Assembly (NCBI GenBank): GCA_947846985.1
Contig: CANTUZ010000001.1
Location: forward strand, 113,477,757 to 113,541,756
Direction: 5' to 3'
Origin: Fratercula arctica
Taxonomy: Eukaryota > Chordata > Aves > Charadriiformes > Alcidae
Length of the DNA: 64,000 bases
Under the pieces are notes generated by a model that saw only the letters and a program-made list of their open reading frames with translations, was not told where the DNA came from and searched no databases. Positions within the stretch are counted from its first letter, which is position 1. Every line of letters starts with the position of its first letter. The position numbers were made by a program, and so were the translations under genes. Shown here one piece after another: positions 1 to 13,738 of this stretch.

Positions 1-1063
1 TTAGCTCTCTATCTCAAGTGCTTTAATACACAGACTTCAGTTGCACAATCACATTCTTTCCTGCTTTCCATAGCAGCCCTATGTGATACATAATTATTTT
101 CTACTGTAACGCCTGATGAGTCATTACTGTAGGAGAAACAGAGCATGTTTGTGAGCATGTGTATTTAATGGCACTATAATCAAGTCAGGAAAATTCTCTC
201 TTCCTGTAGTCTCCTTTTATGGAATTCAGGACAACAAAACGGAACAGGGAGGAAGGGTGATCCTATAGGTACAATACTCTGCTGTAACCTGAGTTAAGGC
301 ACTTAAGGTGAAGTTTTACAACATGGATGCTTTCTTTTAGCTTTTCAACAAGTGGCAGTATTACTAAGAAAAGGTCAGCTTCAGAAAATAATTTTCTCTT
401 ATTAAGTAGAGAACCTCATTTTGTAATAGAAATAGCCCTACTTCATGCATATTTTTTTGCTTCAAGACACTACCACCCCTGTTGCTCTCATCCTGGCTAT
501 TTTTTGAACCCTCTGCATTCACAGAAAATTAATCAGCAAGCAAGAAGTATAGGTTTCTATCAATTTAGAGAGCAGAACCACCTGCAATCATCAGGGTGTG
601 AGATGAATCCCAGTGCCAGCCCAAGGGAAGTGGGGAGATGATCTTTAGGGACCAGCAGACTTCCAGACGACCAACTTTGGCACCCTGTTTTGACTCTCTA
701 AGCCACATATCACCCCCCGTCCACATAAGGATGACAGCATTCATTACTCCATGGGGGTGTTCTGGGCCTAAACATGCCAAGGGTTACAAGGCACTCACTA
801 CAAATAAAGAGCCTTATGTAAATGGTAGACAAATCTGTTTACTGCAGCAATAATATGTCTTATTCTACAGAGGAAGAGTTTGTACGTAAGTGTCTTGAAA
901 TGGAAACTCATCTCTTTTTGGTAAAATAACTTACTGTGACGACTCCAGAAGAGTTAGCATTCATAACAAGGGAGAGGTTTGCACGCGTAGCACTGCTCAG
1001 GGTTTAATTTTCAGAGGTGACGAGCACCTCTGACTAAAGTATTTAGTGCAAGGGAAGTCTCTG
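1..1063. other. Non-coding unique DNA, no gene seen
   Basis: The stretch is AT-rich and without recognisable repeats, domains or RNA genes. The open frames are short (about 70-100 codons), carry no domain and are broken at random, as expected by chance. I see no tandem repeats longer than a few units. Confidence 0.6.
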
Positions 1064-1547
1064 TCAGATCCTATGCATTGTGCTGGAGACATCCTCATCT
1101 AGCACCACCTTAAGTATATCCTCCCTCCTCCCCACAAAAGTTATCCTGGCATTTAGCATTTGTGGTGCAGCAAAGCAGACACTGTCCTGCTCTGTAACCT
1201 CATATGTTGTGCTGATTGCTCTCATCCGTGATCTGCTCACCAGCTGCTCCTGGTGCAGGAGAGCCCTAGGGAGGAGGCACAGGGCTCTGCAGCATTTCTG
1301 TGGCAAGGGCTGCACCAAGGCCTGGCCTTCTTCATACCGAGTGAGATCCCCCACTCCAGTGCAGCTGGAAGTGCCTCCAGTAGTACCTGGGGCATCAGTT
1401 GCAGAGGGTAAAATAGCCGAGCTCTGCACAGACTACGGCAAACCAGACAGAAATAACTCAATACATGACAGTGTGAGTCCCAGTGTCAGTGCCAGGCTGA
1501 GTAGTAATTTTGAAGACAGTAGCAGCCCTGCACATGGTGATTACTAG
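1064..1547. other. Segment open on both strands, probably non-coding
   Basis: A frame on the plus strand is open from an ATG at 1080 for 155 codons, and a frame on the minus strand is open for 121 codons over 1064-1429. The plus product is rich in serine and the middle part in Cys/Arg/Leu. The minus product ends in a more protein-like stretch containing STTYEVTEQDSVCFAAPQ. On the minus strand a CTCCTGCACCAG sequence could act as a splice acceptor. Neither product is recognised, and no good donor or second exon was found. The local GC content is higher than around it, which alone lengthens open frames. I take it as probably non-coding. Confidence 0.25.
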
Positions 1548-1879
1548 CTGCCAACAGAGCCCTGTGTCTGCAAATGCTCGAATACTCTAACCTGAGGGGT
1601 TTGAAATGTATGGAGGAATTGAGTAGGAGTACAGGACTGGTGAGTGTTTATGAGTCTGAGAAGCCTCTCTGTAAGACCTGATACACCTTACCCAAGCCAT
1701 TTGCTGGTGTGAGAATAGTGTTGTGTGATCCCAGTCTGTTCCTCTCTCACAGACCTTGTATGACAAGTCAGTCCAACAGGATTTAGTGACCTGATAGGCA
1801 TGCTGGACCTTTAATCAGTTGTCTCTATATCACATCTGCTAGAAATTGTCAGACCTTATCTATATCGTCAGACATGATC
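1548..1879. other. Unique DNA before the CR1 fragment
   Basis: No gene, RNA or repeat is visible. The CR1-like homology begins abruptly near 1880-1890, which marks the 5' truncation point of the neighbouring element. Confidence 0.5.
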
Positions 1880-2564
1880 TTTTCCTGGCAGAAAAGAGCC
1901 TGGAGGTGGTGGTCGACAACTGGCTGAATATGAGCCAGCAGTGTGCCCAGGTGGCCAAGGTGGCCAACAGCATCCTGGCCTCACCAACAGTGTGGTGAGT
2001 AGGACTAGGGATGTGATTGTCCCCCTGTACTCGGCACTGGTGAGGCCCCACCTCGAGTACTGTGTTCAGTTTTGGGCCCCTCACTACAAGAAAGACATTG
2101 AGGTGCTGGAGCGGGTCCAGAGAAGGGTCCAGAGAAGAAGCTGGTGAGGGGTCTGGAGAACAAGTCTTATGAGGAGCGGCTGGGGTTGTTTGGCCTGGAG
2201 AAAAGAAGGCTAAGGGGAGACCTTATCTCTCTCTACAACTGCCTGAAAGGAGGTTGCAGAGAGGTGGCGGTAGGTGTCTTCTGCCAAGTAACAGGTGCTA
2301 GAGCAAGAGGAAATGGCCTCAAGTTACACCAGGGGAGGTTTAGATTTGATATTGGGAAAAACGTCTTGACTGAAAGGGTTGTCAAGCACTGGAACAGGCT
2401 GCCCAGGGAAGTGGTTGAGTCACCATCCCTGGAGGTATTTAAAAGATGAGTAGATGTGGTGCTTAGGGACATGGTTTAGTAGTGGACTTGGCAGTGTTAG
2501 ATTAATGGTTGGACTCGATGGTCTTAAAGGTCTTTTCCAAACTAAACGATTCCATTATTCTATA
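1880..2564 (+). mobile_element. CR1 non-LTR retrotransposon, 5'-truncated 3' fragment
   Basis: This is the 3' part of a CR1 LINE: the end of the ORF2 reverse transcriptase reading frame plus the short 3' UTR. CR1 encodes an endonuclease/reverse transcriptase that copies its own RNA into the genome; most copies are 5'-truncated and dead, as here. Translated pieces show typical CR1 C-terminal motifs: [21 protein letters not shown] (about 2017-2079), then [20 protein letters not shown] (about 2168-2228), then [20 protein letters not shown] (about 2385-2445). The frame changes near 2120-2147, where a GGGTCCAGAGAA unit is tandemly duplicated, and a stop follows KR at 2447-2449. The 3' end is TTGGACTCGATGGTCTT followed by a decayed ATTCTAT tail at about 2555-2564. 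The family assignment is firm; the exact left edge is approximate. Confidence 0.93.
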
Positions 2565-5500
2565 TTATTGGCAAGACAGTAGAAGGTGAAGTATGTGGGA
2601 GAGAAGGAGGGTGTGCTGCATGTAATGGCATTCTGCCTTTGCAAGGTTAGGAAGAACTAAATTCAGGTTGACCTAGAAGGTAAGGTAGAAGTTGAGCATG
2701 GCTTTCCTCATGGCAAAGGGAATGCAGAATAAGACAGTAAAGGTTTCCTTGAGGGTAAAAGAGAAGGCCAAAAGTTTTTTCCTCTTTAAGATAAATTGAT
2801 GACTCTTTGACTCCAGCCAACATGAGTGATTCCTAGGTCTTGCTGTTTGTTGGAAAGAAAGGACTAAGACTGGATGACTCAGGGACAGTACCTTTTCTAC
2901 TAGTCAGTGGCTAGAATTGCCATCCTTTTGTGGACTATTTTGCTTATTGTGCTGGTTCAGTCAAGTCATTCTCCTATTTTCCAATAACGTTAAATCATCA
3001 TCACCTCACCCTGTGCCTGAAGTATGTGCTACACATGTCCTAAGAGTTAGATTAGAGAAATTTCTCTATTTGAAAGGGATTCAAGTGTTTTCTTTCATTC
3101 AGTATATGAAATTTATGTCATGAAGTGACAACTGCTAACATTTTGGCCATCTACAACTTTTAAACATTTTAAAAGAATTTTCACTCTTCAGCAAAAGCTC
3201 TAATTGTACCTTGGAGAGTTTAAAGTATAGCGAAAATATTAAAATAAAATTAAAAAATAAATAAATAACCCCAACTCCCCAAAAAAACCCCTAAAGAATA
3301 TGGATATGAAAACTATTTTTAGTCTGAAAAACTTACTTTTTCCCTGTAGATGCAACGTGCAAAATCAGTTCTGTGAATTGGGACGTTCTACACTTTACTC
3401 CATAGTGCCTTTATGATCACTTACAGAGAACTTTACAAATGCGTAGTCTCTCTGCTATGCTTGTTGTACTATCACTACCAATTAGCAGTTATTAGGAGCC
3501 CAGCAACCTTCTAGTCACAGAGCAAAAGGGCGGTGGGGGAACACCTATACTGTGGAAGCTTTTCACAGTTCGTTTGGAGTTCAGCCTCCACAAGGCATCA
3601 CAGATGTTGCATACTGCGTTATGTTTCACTGAAGCTAAACTGTAGTCTCTAGGCTTTCATCAGTTATTTTTCAGTTTAATGGTGAAAATATGGGATTGAT
3701 GATGGTGTCTGAGTGTGGACAAAGTCTCTGTAAACTCCAGTTTACAGCTGAGGTTCCTCTCCCGACCCATATTAGCCTCAGCATTGCACAATTTGGGGTC
3801 TCCTGAGGAGAAATTGCAGATCATGCCAAACTGCAGACAGTATAATGGTAAGGTGGGGAAATACTAATTAGGTGTCAGGTTGAGACCACCAGTCTTATTT
3901 AGCTGTGAGGTCAAGCTGACTGAAACCTTGTCTCCAAGCTAGATATGGACAGACTGTTTTGTGAGCAACGTTTCTGATAAAGTCTTCTTTTTCTTCTGTT
4001 TACACACAGGAAGCAGACTAAAACTCTCAGAAATGTGTTCTTAGTTGCTCGTTGAACCACTTTTGTTTGTGACCAGAGAGGCATGAGTAAGGGCTGGACT
4101 ATCTGTTTTCCTTTGTACTGTCAGCCCCTCAAACATGATCAGATCCAAAAGTTAATTCATGCTTCCTCTGTCTTTTTAGAATCAGTTAAAAAAAAAAAAG
4201 GCATTTTGAGGGCATTTGTATCCGTTCAGACAGTTCAGGGAATTTTGATCTTAACTCTTTGGCAGGAGTAGCTTACAGTGTGTTCAGGTTGGTTGCACAA
4301 GCAGACTCTGTACCAACTTTCATGGCCCAGTAAAAAGCCTGTGAAGGCCTCAGTTCCTGGTGGTGTATCTTTTTACCTCTTGGGCATAGAGTTGAAGGGG
4401 CTGTGCTCCTCCACTCTGACTGCAGCCTTTGAAGAATAAAAGTTTGTTCTGAGGGAGTTTTTTCCCCCAGAGACAGAACCTCTCCTGCAGCTACTGTGGG
4501 GATGGGTTTTTTGTTAAACACAACACAACTACCTCATGTAATGTAGCCCATAAAGACCACACTAGAGACAACATCCAATTAGAAGCCCTATATGCCCAAA
4601 CAAAGAAACGTACTTCTTTGCATAATGGAAGTGACAGGGGGACTGCACAGGGCCATAAATTTGAAAAGTCAAACAAGAAGAATATTGTTTTCTTCTTCTC
4701 TCTCTTTTTTAACGACTTTCTCTCAGGGGGACAGGAAACCAGTTTAATTCCAATGATATAATACTGCCTAAACTGGCCATGGTTCAGCTCCTAGTAGTGA
4801 CACCACTGTAATGCTATGCCTTTTTTCCGAGCTAAGCTTGTCTGACTTAAGCTTTCACTTCAAAGATACTGAATGTTTAAAAGGGAAACAAATTATGTAG
4901 TTTACATTTGACAAGTGTACTAATGTTCTAATTCTAAACTACAGTAAATGAAAGAATCAGGGAAAGAAGAACATTCATGTTAACCTCTGAGAACCAGGTA
5001 ATGGATGACTTCTCTTTCATAATGCATGAAACCTTGATACAAGAAGGAAGAGACTGCACCTGTTAGTAACTTGTGACACCACAGAGGCCTTGAAAGATTC
5101 CTTCCTTCCAGAAGAGTGAAGAAATCCTTAAGCAGTTATTTTTCCATCTAAAGTCCAAATGCTACTCAATTCAGAATTTAAAAAGTTACCAAATAGTTGG
5201 CCTTAGAGTATGTATGTCTGGCATTTGAGAAATGGGACTATCTCATAACAGAGACGAGTAGTTGTTTTCCTCATGAAATAGCCACAGGAGGAAAACTTAA
5301 GGCTATTTTGCAGATCTAGACAACAAATGAATTTTCATTAAAAATAAAAATGCTTTCAGGCCCAATTATTGCTTTTATGAACACATCACAGGGAATAAAC
5401 AAAAATTGCTTGCCTAGCTTTGTCATATGGAGGTATAAGGTATCTCAGCCTTGATGAGATCCCTTCCTTGACTTTGCTTCTTTTCAATTTCAACCAATGA

Positions 5501-8500
5501 CTGCCAATTGCATCTATGAAGTAGAACCAATTTTACCAAAGTAACAAATGGCAAGGAAACATGTTTTTTCTTTTTCATCTACTTATATATTTACCATATA
5601 TTTGTCAGCATGTATTAGAAAACTGTTGCAGGAAAATTAGAAAAAAGCTAGCTGGATGTCTCTCTCTTAGATTTCTGGGCAAATAAGCTGTCCAAACGTA
5701 TAAACCAAAATCAATTAAAAAACCCATGTCCATGGAGAAAGGTAAATTATGCTATGAGGCATCATCTATGTAGTTGTCTACTTACAGTGCACTGTAAGCT
5801 TCTATCATCAGCATCATTTATAAGCCCTTTAGACTAGATTGTCTGTTCCAATACTGGCTTATTACCATAAAATGATGTTTTGTGTTTTCATCGTCTCTCT
5901 CTCAGGCTCCCTCTCTCTCTCTATATATATATATTTAATGGTTGTGATGTTTCCTGCTTCCATTTGGAAATCCTTGCTGGTTAGGTATTTTTTTATTTTT
6001 AGCTTTGGTAGAAAATGAATGATCTAGCATATGGTTAGTTGAAAAAGGAATAAGAACCACTTTCCAAAATACAGACATTACAGTTTTCATTTTATCCTGT
6101 CTTCCACTCCACTCAGTCATCTTTTCTTTACTAGAATGATTCTGTTCCTCAAAAGAGGAAGAAAAATTACTCTGTTGACACCTAAACAAAGGTGTGATAT
6201 CTATTTGTCATTTTAGAGTTGTAATAAAAAAAATCTTGAAGTTTATGGTTTTAGAATTGCAAACAGATTATGAAATATATCTTGCCCTCTGCTAAGATAA
6301 TTCATGTCAAATTCAACACTGAAAAGAACACATTAAAAAAGGAGAGGTATCTAATTTATTCTTGTGTTTGCAGCTTGTAGAGGAGCAATATTATTCCCCA
6401 GACTACGTGCCTTGCTTTCTAAAACAGCTGTACTCATGATCACAAAAATAGAGAAACTAGTTAGTATTTATTCCCCAGATAAAAAGAAATCAGGGAAAAA
6501 TCATGTAAATTTGTGCTTTTTTTATTTCTCTCACTTTTTGGTTGAAAAATAGAAACGGTATACACCTCTAGTTTTTCACTAAATGCTAGGATTTTTCTAT
6601 GGTGAGCAAGTGGAAGCTTTCTCTGTATGCTTGTTGAATGAAACATGGGAAAATAATTTTCACTGGAAATATGAAAATTTATGGCCAGTTATGTAGCAAC
6701 TTTTACCATGACACATGCATCCTTTTTGATTTGGAAACTCCCTCCTGACAGAATGGTAACTCAGCATCTTTTTAGCTATGCCGCATCCTCCTGGCTACTG
6801 TACACCATATTAGCATTGCTTAGGTTCACCAGGTCTCCATACACTACTACCCTTAGTCAATGCAGAAGGATTCTTGGGACTGGTCTTAGGACAGTGGCAT
6901 TTGGGGGAATCTCAGTTATGCAGGGCATTCACAAATGTATGTAGTGCCACTCACTGACTGCTACAATGGGCCTATTTTTTAAACTGTCAAAGAACCACTT
7001 GTGGCATTGCAGAAACCAGAGAAAAGCTGTCAATTCTATTATTAAATTGACATTCCACACATGCTACTTTCTGATGGCAGTCCATAATAAAGTTTCCCTA
7101 TTTCCTTGCCCTCTATTCATGTCACTACCTAAAGTTTTCTCTTGCATCTCCCTCAGACACTGACTGATAGAGCATCAGACATGTAAGCTCAACAAGAGGT
7201 CGTCATTGTGGTGCAGTGACAGACATTTATAACACCTGAAAAAAAAGAGAGGAGGAAGGTCCTAAAGCACCCTTGGTACCCTAGGCTATTACAATGCGTG
7301 GAACAAGGACAGTGACATCTCCCAGGGTATTGTCAATCAAGGAGTACTGAGATAAAGACAGACAACAGGGACCATTGTAATCCCATTGGAGGGAAAAAAA
7401 AAGAAAGCATAACAAGGCTTTGTCTTGGTCTTCAGAACACAGATACATCTGTGTGTTTCTCTAACTACTGCAAGCTAATAGTATAACATGGGTTGATCTG
7501 ACCCTAATGGGAATTGATACAAATTGGATGCTAATTCCATTGTGTCTAGTTCTCCTGTGAGGCCATCCATGCTAAGTGTCCTTCCCAGGAAAAGGAGCTC
7601 CCACTTTCCATGCTTGTTTGTTTTTAGACTTGTCTAAAAGATACAGGTTGCAGAAGCCTGGGTTTCCCAGGTAAGCTCTCCCACCATGCTTCCTACTGGG
7701 AAGCTTCTGTGAAGATAACAAGACAACAGATTGGCTAGCTCTTGCCCTCAGGGGTGTCTTGTTTAGTAAGCGACGGTGATTGACAGCTGTTAAGAAGAAT
7801 GGCAAGATATTTTACATCTGTTTAGTGTCTTGACTGTCACCCATTCCTTCCCACACTGGCTATTGTCATTCTTCCTATAACCAGGAATCCTACTGCTGCC
7901 AATGCAAATGTCAGACCACTGTGGAGCTATAGTGCCACGAAGCATACATTATACAAGAAATGAAAAGTGGATCAGGGTCATTGCATAGGGGAATGCAATG
8001 ATTCCAAAGTATGTTCGTTATTCCAGACCTAATATTTTGGACCAGTAATTGAACCACTGGCTGTTCTGTTGTGCATATCAAATTTGAGAGTAAATCAAAC
8101 ACACATGGAGCTTTTTTTACAATTTTTTTCTTTTCCTTGCAATTTACTGATTATTTACTTTGCATCAAACCTTAAGCCTTCCTCCAATGATGGTGCATGA
8201 ATAATGCAGCACATCTACAGCACTTATTATGCATGGAAAACTCATATTTCTCCATTCTTGCAGAATTCACAGAAGAATCATTAGGGGCTTTGGATTTTTG
8301 TGGTCTTTTTATTCACATCAAATTTGCTAACTATTAAGTAGTGCTTTCTGTAGCCTGAGAGAATCAGCATTTAAAATAGGGTATAAAGAAAACCATACGC
8401 TCATTTTGGAGAAACCGGATAATTTTATCATATGACTTCAAATGCCAGTTATGACAGACAAAACTGAAGTACATACTGTAAGGAGAATGTTTTGTCCAAT

Positions 8501-10835
8501 TAATAAGGGCAATGCTTTTTGCTCTAAATCTGGCCCAACAACCACAAATAAAGAATAGGAATAAAGCTCGCAATGTGAAACCATAAATGACCTGCCCAAT
8601 GAAGACTATCCAAACTAGAAGAGATGTATAACTGCTTAATATAAACAACAATTATAATAAACCCATTCAATCTTCATCACTCTTCAACCCACTCCAAGTC
8701 AAAAGACTGTGTAAATTATGAGCTCTGCAGCATGCCTGGAATGTTAACAAATCTGGGCTCTGGAGCAGTGGTGGCAAGTGAACTTCAGAGTGAAGGATCC
8801 TTCACAGGATTTTAGTCAGCTTCAGAAGTACCATCATCCTTCAGCTAAAAACATCTCAAGCCATTTAAGCAAGTCTAAATTCAGCTCACTATTTTTCCAC
8901 GGGCAGAGCAAACTACAAAGCACCAGTGTGCTACATTCTTGGTGCAAAATTCTTATGCGTAAGAGGAGCACAGTACTTCTGAATTGTCCTTGGGTCGCAT
9001 GCATTCTAAGCTCAAGTTAGAAATGGTCTGGATAACACCTACAAGATCTTCCTGGTATGTTTTTCAACTCAACGAGACATGTCAGTATTGTTTACTTCAG
9101 CAGTTAATAATTACAGAATTACATGTGACAAAGTCACTGGGATTCTGCATCCTTGTTAGTCTACTATGGGAGGCTAACATGGACTAATCAAATGAGGCAT
9201 AGTCTAGTTTCCTAGACGGGAGAACTGAAGTGCGTACCTGGCGATTAAAAGGGATGTAAAAAATCTTATGAGCGTAGCTGAAAGACAGCATCTTCAAAGA
9301 AGAAATTCAACTCAGGTGATGAATTTTGAGTATCGGATGTTGTGTACCTACCAGTCATCATAGAAAGGGACTTTTCTACTTATCTCAATTTCTTTCATTT
9401 TTGTGAGTAACATTCTTTGTGAAGGGAACAAAAATATGGAAATTTGTATTCTTTATTTTTCCTATGGCTTGTAGCATTTGCTCTCCCATGTTTTCTTACT
9501 TCCCTAGTGCTACCGGGACAGCTGTTGAAAACAAAGTCCTTGAGCACATGTGCAATAGACATTCATGGTCCACATACCCTTGATAGAACTCCTACTGAAG
9601 ACTCATTTCATATAAGCCACTGAAAAACAATCATCCAGGCTTCAATTGTCAGTTGGAACTCCAGCAAAAAAATAAAAATAAAAAATCTGCAATAATCAAG
9701 TCTACGGATTTGATACCAAAAACTCAATGTAACTGCTACCAGACCTGCAGCCTAGTCAGATCTCAGCATAAATGATACTGTACAGCCTAGTAATCCTAAT
9801 ATATTCTCATTGCTGCACCTCCTAAATAAGCTGAAGGAGTAAATGAGTTATTCTGAACATACTTTTAAAACATAATGATGGAGAGGTAGGGAAAGGAGGC
9901 AGGTTTTGCATGTTGTTCTCTAACCTCTGAGGTTCACAGAGAAAACTTTGGCTCTGGTTTTATTTCTCTGTCAGACAGCTTTATTTTTCCTGTAGACCAC
10001 AGCTGTTGGCATAACAGAGGAACAGGAGGCTGGCAAACTGGCACGAAACAAATAGTCTAGATCTTTTCCAAGCTGTTCCTGCTGCCACTACGTAACTAAG
10101 CACTTAATAAAATGTGCTACCAAGATGCAAACATCTTGCACACATTCAAGCATTTTCTTTATTAACTTAAGTGATAAACCTGCCCATTCAATGCACATGT
10201 TCAAATACTAGCAATCTTGACCATCTGAGCCAAAATCTAATATAAAAAAGCCAAAGTGATTTTCAGATGATGATGATAACATCCAACAGTGCTCTTTCCC
10301 CAGTTCAAAAATGAGAAGATGGAACAAGATTCCTACAATCTGCTGGTTCACAAGAGAGAAGAAACTATTGTGTGGGTTTGAACTCTGGTGTGTTGCCTTT
10401 AAGCATTTGGTGGTACTCACTACTGCTTAAGAAGATATTTAGAATTCCAACATGAAAGGTCTGTTTCATATTTTAAGCCCAATAAATCTCGATCACAGCT
10501 CTCAATTGAGACAGCAGTCTGGCAAAACTACATGGACAGCAGACACTTTACTGTGGCTCTTTCTCCCCACTCAGCCTCTCCCTCCCCCACCTCCTCCAAA
10601 TTGAAGTTTATTGTTGCCAGAAAAAACAAGAAACAGCATATCTGAAATTTAATCTTCCTTAAATTTGCAGAGCAAGCCTACAGAGAAGATTAACCATATA
10701 AACCGGGCATATTTTATTATTCCTCTCAGGATATGCGTCATGCTTTTACCCCACCCGGTGTTTTCTGTTGTTATTGATTATCGAGTTACACCCCTCAACA
10801 AACCCAGTCTTAGCAAAGGTAGGACTGGTTTTTGG
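2565..10835. other. Long AT-rich stretch without genes
   Basis: About 8 kb with no recognisable gene, RNA or clear transposon. It holds A-rich low-complexity DNA at about 3238-3292 (AAATAAATAAATAA type), an A12 run near 4189-4200, and a CT-then-TA microsatellite near 5909-5934. The listed open frames are short (60-95 codons), lack domains and look random. It fits intergenic DNA or a large intron. Confidence 0.6.
5909..5934. repeat. (CT)n/(TA)n compound microsatellite
   Basis: CTCTCTCTCTCT is followed directly by TATATATATATA. This is a short compound dinucleotide repeat, likely polymorphic in length. Confidence 0.9.
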
Positions 10836-10867
10836 TGTTTTGTTTTGTTTTGTTTTGTTTTTTTTTC
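10836..10867. repeat. (GTTTT)n simple repeat
   Basis: Four tandem GTTTT units run into a T-run (GTTTTGTTTTGTTTTGTTTT and then T8). The mirror repeat (CAAAA)n occurs at 60141-60172. Such tracts often arise from poly(A) tails of old retrocopies, but no retrocopy is visible beside this one. Confidence 0.9.
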
Positions 10868-12584
10868 CTTTTCAATACACCTTTGCCATGAGAAAAAAAA
10901 AGAGCTTGATGCAGCTGCTGCTGGGGAGATATTGTTGACAGATGAATACAACTGGGAGCAAACAGCAACCTATTTGTTGTCAAATTAAAACATATTAGTT
11001 ACAGTGCAGTCAACAAGGGTGTTAAGAAGCAGATCTTTTCAGTATACTTCAGAAAATTATCTTACTACGGCTTTCAATTGGCCCAAGAAGCAGACAGCTA
11101 TAATGTCCCTCTCCTTGCCCACCAACACTCATCAGACAAGGATATTGCTATAGCTAGCTGAATAGCTCGTGTACAGAACAGTTTATACTGGTATTAATCT
11201 TTTTTGAGACCAAAGCCTACTTGACCAAAGCATGATCTAGAGCCTGATGAAGCCTGTGGAAACCCTCTGATAGCCTCAGAGTATTTTGGGTAATGCATAT
11301 ATCTGTGGGCTTGGTTTAACATCATTATTTATCAGTACTTGGTGCTTTTCCTGGTGATTATCACTTAGGACTTCAACAGAGAGGATGTGAGTATACTCTG
11401 GGAGGTATTGCTGTTGTTCTCACTGGAGGGGTCTTCCTCAGTAGAGTTATATGGGTGATTACAAGCACAATGTGACAGCAGAGCACGTCAACAGATTGAT
11501 GAAGATGTTTCATTTCTAAAAACAGAATGTTAGTATTTAGTTATGCAGATGTCTACAGCTTTTAGGCAGGGAAAATGCAAATACTGACACATCTAAAACT
11601 AAGTGTAAATGAGTTTGCTTGCAGACAAAGTTGGAAACACAATTAAAGACAGACTGAATACTTAATATTATTACTGTTCATAGACTCACTACCACTTAAG
11701 TGAGAGAGGGCAACAGTGAGCAACTCATCACATGCTTTAAATAACAAAGGATGTAGGTTTGCATCATCTAATTCCTAAATCAACCCTATAACTCTTCACT
11801 GTCTGAAACCATCTCCCTTAAGCAAGCCTTCAATACCCTCAAGGATGAATTATCTATCAGAGATAAAGTATTACTACCATGGGGGCCTAAACTAAAGGCA
11901 GTAACATCTTGGGTAAGCCTGTGTATGACTGAACAGTTTTGATGCTGGCAGAAAAAAATGGCAGAATATCTGCCACTTAAAATGTTGTCTCTGTTTTACT
12001 ATACTCACATGGCATATGTGAGAACATGTGTGAGTCCAAAAGAATAGTAAGAAAAGATAACCTAAATCCAGGTAAATAAGCTTGATCTAGTTTGTGCTCC
12101 AAACTTCCTACAGATCTGGGTGCAGGACTTCATTTTTATTTGCATGACTGTTTTAGCAGTATAGTATGTGACAAAATTTCATTATATCCATGATTCTGGC
12201 AATTTTATAAGGCAATCTATTTGTGCTTAGAGAATAATTACAGAGGCTGGTTAGAAAGTCTGTTCTGAATGTTAATGGTAAGCCCTTATTCTGGAAAAGG
12301 GTCCTATTCATAGCAGCTCTTTAGTTCATGCTTATGTCACACTGAAGCCAACGCACTGAAGAGCAGTTCTCATAGTAAAAGAGACTTGAGCACCAAACCT
12401 CGCCCAGAAATTATACCTGGGGCATTAACACAGATATAGAAAAGGGAATGCTGGAAGTATTTTGAAGTAAAGGAAACTAGTTGATACCAAGATCTTGGCC
12501 CCTACACAGCTCCATCTGGACAATTCCAGTGCTGTGAGCTATAGAGATAGCTCAGCTCACCACCTGAAGGTTAATTTTGTAACA

Positions 12585-12619
12585 CACAAAAGAGTTACAC
12601 AAGGGAGTAACTCTTTGTG
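12585..12619. repeat. Short inverted repeat (hairpin)
   Basis: The left arm CACAAAAGAGTTAC at 12585-12598 and the right arm GTAACTCTTTGTG at 12607-12619 are reverse complements except for one extra A in the left arm. An 8-nt loop lies between them. The function is unknown. It may be the remnant of a palindromic MITE-like or ancient amniote repeat. Confidence 0.75.
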
Positions 12620-12696
12620 CAGAATGTGAGGAAGTGCTCTGCCTTCCACCTGGCCTGATTCTTCATGTTCTTGAAGTATCCTGGGAAGAGAGACCT

Positions 12697-12724
12697 TGGG
12701 GGGCAGGGTGGGGGGGGGGCGGGA
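12697..12724. repeat. G-rich run
   Basis: GGGGGGCAGGGTGGGGGGGGG is followed by CGGGA. Four or more G-tracts occur within 28 bases, so a G-quadruplex is possible on the plus strand. No gene start is visible next to it. Confidence 0.85.
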
Positions 12725-13721
12725 TGCAGAGAGGAGAAATCACACATAAATTGGGTAAAATCCCAAACCAGAATATGATGCTGAGCTTTCTTCCCATCAA
12801 TGACTAAAAGAACCCTTTGGGCTTATTTTGGGGTTTGGGTTTTGGTTCTGATTTGTTTTTACTTGAATATGTTGGTTTTGTAGGACCACACTCAAGAACT
12901 TCCAGCCCTTTCACTTTATGGCAAATAGCACAACAGGCCAATGCAAGGGTAAAATCTGATGAATTCACTGTCTCTCCTCCATCCCTGCCATGACTCCATG
13001 CAATTTCACATTAAAAGCAATGCAAGGCCACATTTCATGCAGAATCTTTTTTTCTTCCTGTAGAATTTCTTTAATCACATTGTGTTAGTAGGATGTTCTT
13101 TTTCTTTTGAAGGCAGAAGACAATGGAGGAAGAATACAGAAATGGTATTTTTTCCATGAATAGTTTTAATGGAAATAGTCTACTCCTACCTACTTTGGTT
13201 TGCAACACAATTTTTCTTTTAAACCATCTGATAAAAAGAAGAGGGGCACTCCTCTCAGTGGGAAAAAGAAACCCTAAAGAACTTCATTTTCTGAGCAGCA
13301 GCATTTAGAAGTCCCTCAAGTGACATTCTTTATAAAGCTGTTACTGTATCATAGGCCAGATTAAAGTGAATTTACTAAATTCTAGTTCTCCTTAGATCTA
13401 AATCTGTCTTTAGATGACCTTCCTGATTTAATCCAGATCATGAACATGCTCAACATCTTTTCCTATATATTTGGTAGAAGTGACTGAAATGGAATGCAGT
13501 ATCAGAGCTGCCCTTATTTGTAATTTATCTGGGAGGTGTTCCTATAAGTGATAAGCACAGTTCTCCCTTTTTTTGTTATGCTTTTATGAAAGGCTCATCT
13601 AACCCATTGATATCCTGAATAGGTGTTCCATTATAAAAGACATGGTGTTTTTGCTATTGTGGTGCTGCGGATTTTTTTTCTGCAAAAGGTATTAAGTTTT
13701 TGAACTTAAAACTACTAAGGG

Positions 13722-13738
13722 AAAAAAAAAAAAAAAAA
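13722..13738. repeat. A17 homopolymer
   Basis: Seventeen A residues follow AAGGG. No target-site duplication or upstream retrocopy was recognised, so it is listed as a plain homopolymer. Confidence 0.9.

Noticed and set aside
13722..13738. A17 run as the tail of a processed pseudogene
   Set aside because: No coding similarity, polyadenylation signal in the right place or target-site duplication is visible upstream.
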